A DNA stretch of 64,000 nt, from contig JBAZXW010000005.1 of NCBI GenBank assembly GCA_041659605.1, forward strand, positions 160,416 through 224,415, written 5' to 3'. The notes under the pieces are model-generated. The model was not told the origin of the DNA. It was given only the letters and a program-made list of their open reading frames with translations, and did no database searches. The translations under genes were made by a program, and so were the position numbers. Source of the DNA: Solimonas sp041659605 (GTDB lineage Bacteria > Pseudomonadota > Gammaproteobacteria > Nevskiales > Nevskiaceae). Shown here one piece after another: positions 61,657 to 64,000 of this stretch; position 1 is the stretch's first letter, and each line of letters opens with the position of its first letter.

Positions 61657-63906
61657 ATGAAGCCACGTCACTGGCTCGTATTGATCGGCGCAATGCTCAC
61701 CGGGTGCGGCTCTTCCGCGACGCCGGGGCCGGCCGCGCCGGTTCCAACCAACCCGGTCGACGGCGAGTGCGGGCCGCGCATCGCCGGGCGCAAGGAAGCG
61801 CTGTTCGGCGACCTGCACGTGCATACGAACTATTCCTTCGATTCGTACTTCATCAACGCGGTGAACGGACCGCGCGACGCCATCCGTTTCGCCAAGGGCG
61901 AACCCGCCGGCTACCCGGCGGGAGACACCGATCCCTATACGGCAGTGACCTTCGAGCAGCTCGACCGTCCGCTCGACTTCGTCGCCGTGACCGATCACGC
62001 CGAGTTCCTGGGGGCGTTCAACACGATCTGCGAGGCGGGCGGGCTGTTGCCGCCGGGCTCCAATCCCGCCTGCGAAGTGGTGGGCGACAACATCCGCACC
62101 AACATCCGCGCGTTCATCGAGGGCCGCACGACGCCGTTCCAGATCGCGCTGCAGACGCTGCTCTCCGAGAGCCCGACCGACCGCTCGGCCTGGCTGGAGG
62201 AGCAGCAGATCACCGACGAGGAAAACGAACCTTGCACCTTCACCACGCTGCACGGCTACGAATTCAGCTCGAACAAGCGCGGGCAGATGTTTCACCGCAA
62301 CATCATCTTCCGCGGCGGCCAGGACGAGGTGCCGGACGTCGTGTTTGCGTCGGTCACGCCAACGACCGGGGTCGACGATTCCAATCTCAACGACGAGTGG
62401 CAGCTGTTCGATCATCTGCAGACCGAGTGTGGTGGACTGGACGGTTGCCAGGCGCTGACGATTCCACACAGCAGCAATCTGTCCGACGGTCGCTTCTTCC
62501 TGCCGCGCGATTTCGCCACCGGTCTGCCGCCCGGGCGCGACGGCGCGGCGCTGACGGTGGCGGACGCCGAGCTGCGGCGCGGCTACGACCGCGTGTTCGA
62601 GATCTACCAGCACAAGGGCGGCTCCGAGTGCGCGGCCGGCGTCGAGGGCAGCTATCTGGAAGGCGAGGAGACCCGCTGCGACTTCGAGCTGGCGAAGAAC
62701 GTCTGCGGTGGCGGCCCTGACGATCCGCCCAGCTGCGCGCGGTATTGCAGCGGCGATCCGGCGCGCGACCCGAGTTTCTGTACGCTGTTCTTCGCGCCGG
62801 TGTATCGCACGCCGGTGTGCGAAACCACCGGGCCGGATGGCGCCTCGGGGCCGGGTGAGAACTGCGCTGCGCCGCTCGACTACTACCGTAACGCGATGGC
62901 CGAGGGCCTGACGCTGCGCGGCCTGCTCGGCGTCAATCCCTACCGGCAGGGCATCATCGCGTCGACCGATACACACAACGGCACGCCCGGCATGACGCGC
63001 GAGCGCCAGTATCCCGGCCATGGCGGTGTGCTCGAGGACGAGCCGAAGGATCATCTCGGCACCTGGGACTGCGACAACAGCACGCGCCCGGTCGCCCCCG
63101 AGGACCCGGCAGATCCGTCGAACTGCACCAATCGCGTCTTCCTCGATCGCGCCCGCGCCTTCGGCACCGGCGGCCTGGCCGGCGCCTGGGCTGCGGAGAA
63201 CACGCGCGGCGAGATCTGGGACGCTCTGCATCGCGGCGAGACCTTCGGCACCTCAGGGCCGCGCATGCGCATCCGTCTGCAGGCGAGCTGGACGCCACCG
63301 CCGGCCGATATCTGCGCGCGCCTTGCGCAGGGCGGCGAAAGCGTCGACGCCAGCAGCGGCGCGGTGATGGGCGGTGATCTGCCGCCGCCGCCCACGGGCG
63401 CGACGGCACCGTACATCACGGTGTGGGCGATGCAGGACCCCGGCGCCACCCAGCCCGGCCTGCCGCTGCAGGCGCTCGACATCATCAAGGGCACGCTCAA
63501 CACGTCCGGCGAGCCCAAGGTGCGCGTCTACGAGAACGTCGCGCAGACCTCGCACGCGGTCGAGCGGCCGGCGCCGGATTGCTCGGTCGCGCCGGCCGGT
63601 CATCCGGAGCAGTTGTGCGTGACCTGGCAGGACCCGGACTTCCACGGCGAGCGCGATGCCTGGTGGTATGCGCGGGCTCGCGAGATTCCGAGCTGCCGCT
63701 GGAGCACGTATCTGTGCGTCAGCGCCGCCGTCGATTGCGCGGCGCTGAGCCCGGCGAATGGCATCTTCCCCGAGGACAGCGGCTGGCACGGATACGAGGG
63801 CTGCTGCCGCATTGATGGCGCGCCCGGCACGTTCACCGGCCGCAACATCTTCGCGACCATCGAGGAGCGCGCCTGGGCTTCACCGGTGTGGTTCGAGCAC
63901 CGATGA
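61657..63906 (+). CDS. DUF3604 lipoprotein, PHP-like hydrolase (copy 2)
   Basis: 749 residues. A lipoprotein signal WLVLIGAMLTGCGSS places the cysteine at about residue 17, so the protein is membrane-anchored in the periplasm. Metal-ligand blocks match copy 1: FGDLHVHTNYSFDSYFIN (about 50), FVAVTDHAEFLGAFN (about 108), HGYEFSSNKRGQMFHRN, ALTIPHSSNLSDGRFF, QGIIASTDTHNGTPGM (about 430) and TFGTSGPRMRIRL. It has more cysteines than copy 1, implying several disulfides. GGAGGAGAG precedes the ATG. Substrate unknown. Confidence 0.87.
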   Translation: MKPRHWLVLIGAMLTGCGSSATPGPAAPVPTNPVDGECGPRIAGRKEALFGDLHVHTNYSFDSYFINAVNGPRDAIRFAKGEPAGYPAGDTDPYTAVTFEQLDRPLDFVAVTDHAEFLGAFNTICEAGGLLPPGSNPACEVVGDNIRTNIRAFIEGRTTPFQIALQTLLSESPTDRSAWLEEQQITDEENEPCTFTTLHGYEFSSNKRGQMFHRNIIFRGGQDEVPDVVFASVTPTTGVDDSNLNDEWQLFDHLQTECGGLDGCQALTIPHSSNLSDGRFFLPRDFATGLPPGRDGAALTVADAELRRGYDRVFEIYQHKGGSECAAGVEGSYLEGEETRCDFELAKNVCGGGPDDPPSCARYCSGDPARDPSFCTLFFAPVYRTPVCETTGPDGASGPGENCAAPLDYYRNAMAEGLTLRGLLGVNPYRQGIIASTDTHNGTPGMTRERQYPGHGGVLEDEPKDHLGTWDCDNSTRPVAPEDPADPSNCTNRVFLDRARAFGTGGLAGAWAAENTRGEIWDALHRGETFGTSGPRMRIRLQASWTPPPADICARLAQGGESVDASSGAVMGGDLPPPPTGATAPYITVWAMQDPGATQPGLPLQALDIIKGTLNTSGEPKVRVYENVAQTSHAVERPAPDCSVAPAGHPEQLCVTWQDPDFHGERDAWWYARAREIPSCRWSTYLCVSAAVDCAALSPANGIFPEDSGWHGYEGCCRIDGAPGTFTGRNIFATIEERAWASPVWFEHR

Positions 63907-63955
63907 CTGTGCGCTCGCCGCGCCGAATCTTTCGCCTACCATCAAGAGCCACATC

Positions 63956-64000
63956 GTGATCAAAAACTTCACCCAAAGAATCTGCGTCGTCACCGGCAGA
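63956..64000 (+). CDS. SDR-family oxidoreductase (partial, N-terminus only)
   Basis: Fifteen codons from GTG to the window end read MIKNFTQRICVVTGR, the first strand and start of the cofactor loop of a short-chain dehydrogenase. AAGAG lies about 10 bases upstream. The start is very close to that of the SDR at 50217 (MKNFKDKVAAITGA), which stands next to DUF3604 unit 1. The rest of the gene is outside the window, so family membership is likely but not proven. Confidence 0.6.
   Translation, partial: MIKNFTQRICVVTGR

Overview
The window reads as a high-GC chromosome segment of a gammaproteobacterium. The C-terminal end of CpoB followed by queE, queC and tRNA-Lys is the arrangement I know from Pseudomonas and Xanthomonas relatives. 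The DUF1302/DUF1329 genes, the ketone-carboxylase genes and several REP families suggest a hydrophobic-compound degrader of the Nevskiales/Solimonadaceae type. That placement is an inference from gene content, not from a marker gene.

Layout. (1) 1-4.8 kb: cpoB end, queE, queC, tRNA-Lys, a large fused acyltransferase-3/GT-C-like membrane protein, tRNA-Pro. (2) 5.1-13.7 kb: an envelope module of RND/MMPL permease, two Tat-type DUF1329 proteins, a YCF48-like beta-propeller and a DUF1302 outer-membrane protein. (3) 13.8-29.3 kb: a carboxylase with the gene order HydA-like, small zinc subunit, HydA-like, HydB-like (as in acetophenone carboxylase), two SDR dehydrogenases, a DUF3237 protein, an unrecognised protein, a saccharopine-dehydrogenase-like protein and two acetoacetyl-CoA-synthetase-type ligases. 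Together these suggest secondary alcohol -> ketone -> beta-keto acid -> beta-ketoacyl-CoA. (4) 29.4-32.1 kb: a large MalT/LAL-type LuxR regulator, convergent to the cluster. The promoters of modules 2 and 3 share a motif ending in ACTACCCG at an identical distance from the -10, which makes this regulator the obvious candidate activator.

(5) 32.3-42.8 kb: a CBS-domain protein and a glycogen cluster, glgA-glgP-glgC on the minus strand, divergent from a GH57-GH77 fusion and glgB. A second, longer glycogen phosphorylase lies at 47.5-50 kb. FNR/Anr-like boxes sit near -41.5 of plausible promoters for the CBS gene, the second phosphorylase and a PAS-GGDEF gene. (6) 42.8-46.3 kb: a less GC-rich accessory stretch of small unknown genes with a convincing integron attC site, then a 23-bp tandem repeat. 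(7) 46.3-64 kb: a fatty-acid desaturase, glgP2 and a duplicated unit of SDR, HupE/UreJ-like membrane protein, parvulin-like protein and DUF3604 (PHP-like) periplasmic hydrolase. The copies are separated by PfpI, DUF5610-like, PAS-GGDEF, DarP (YjgA) and metallo-beta-lactamase genes. Both copies carry the same 20-bp operator-like sequence in a divergent intergenic region.

The best candidates for something undescribed are the duplicated DUF3604-HupE/UreJ-parvulin-SDR unit with its shared operator, and the envelope-plus-ketone-carboxylation regulon with its common promoter motif.
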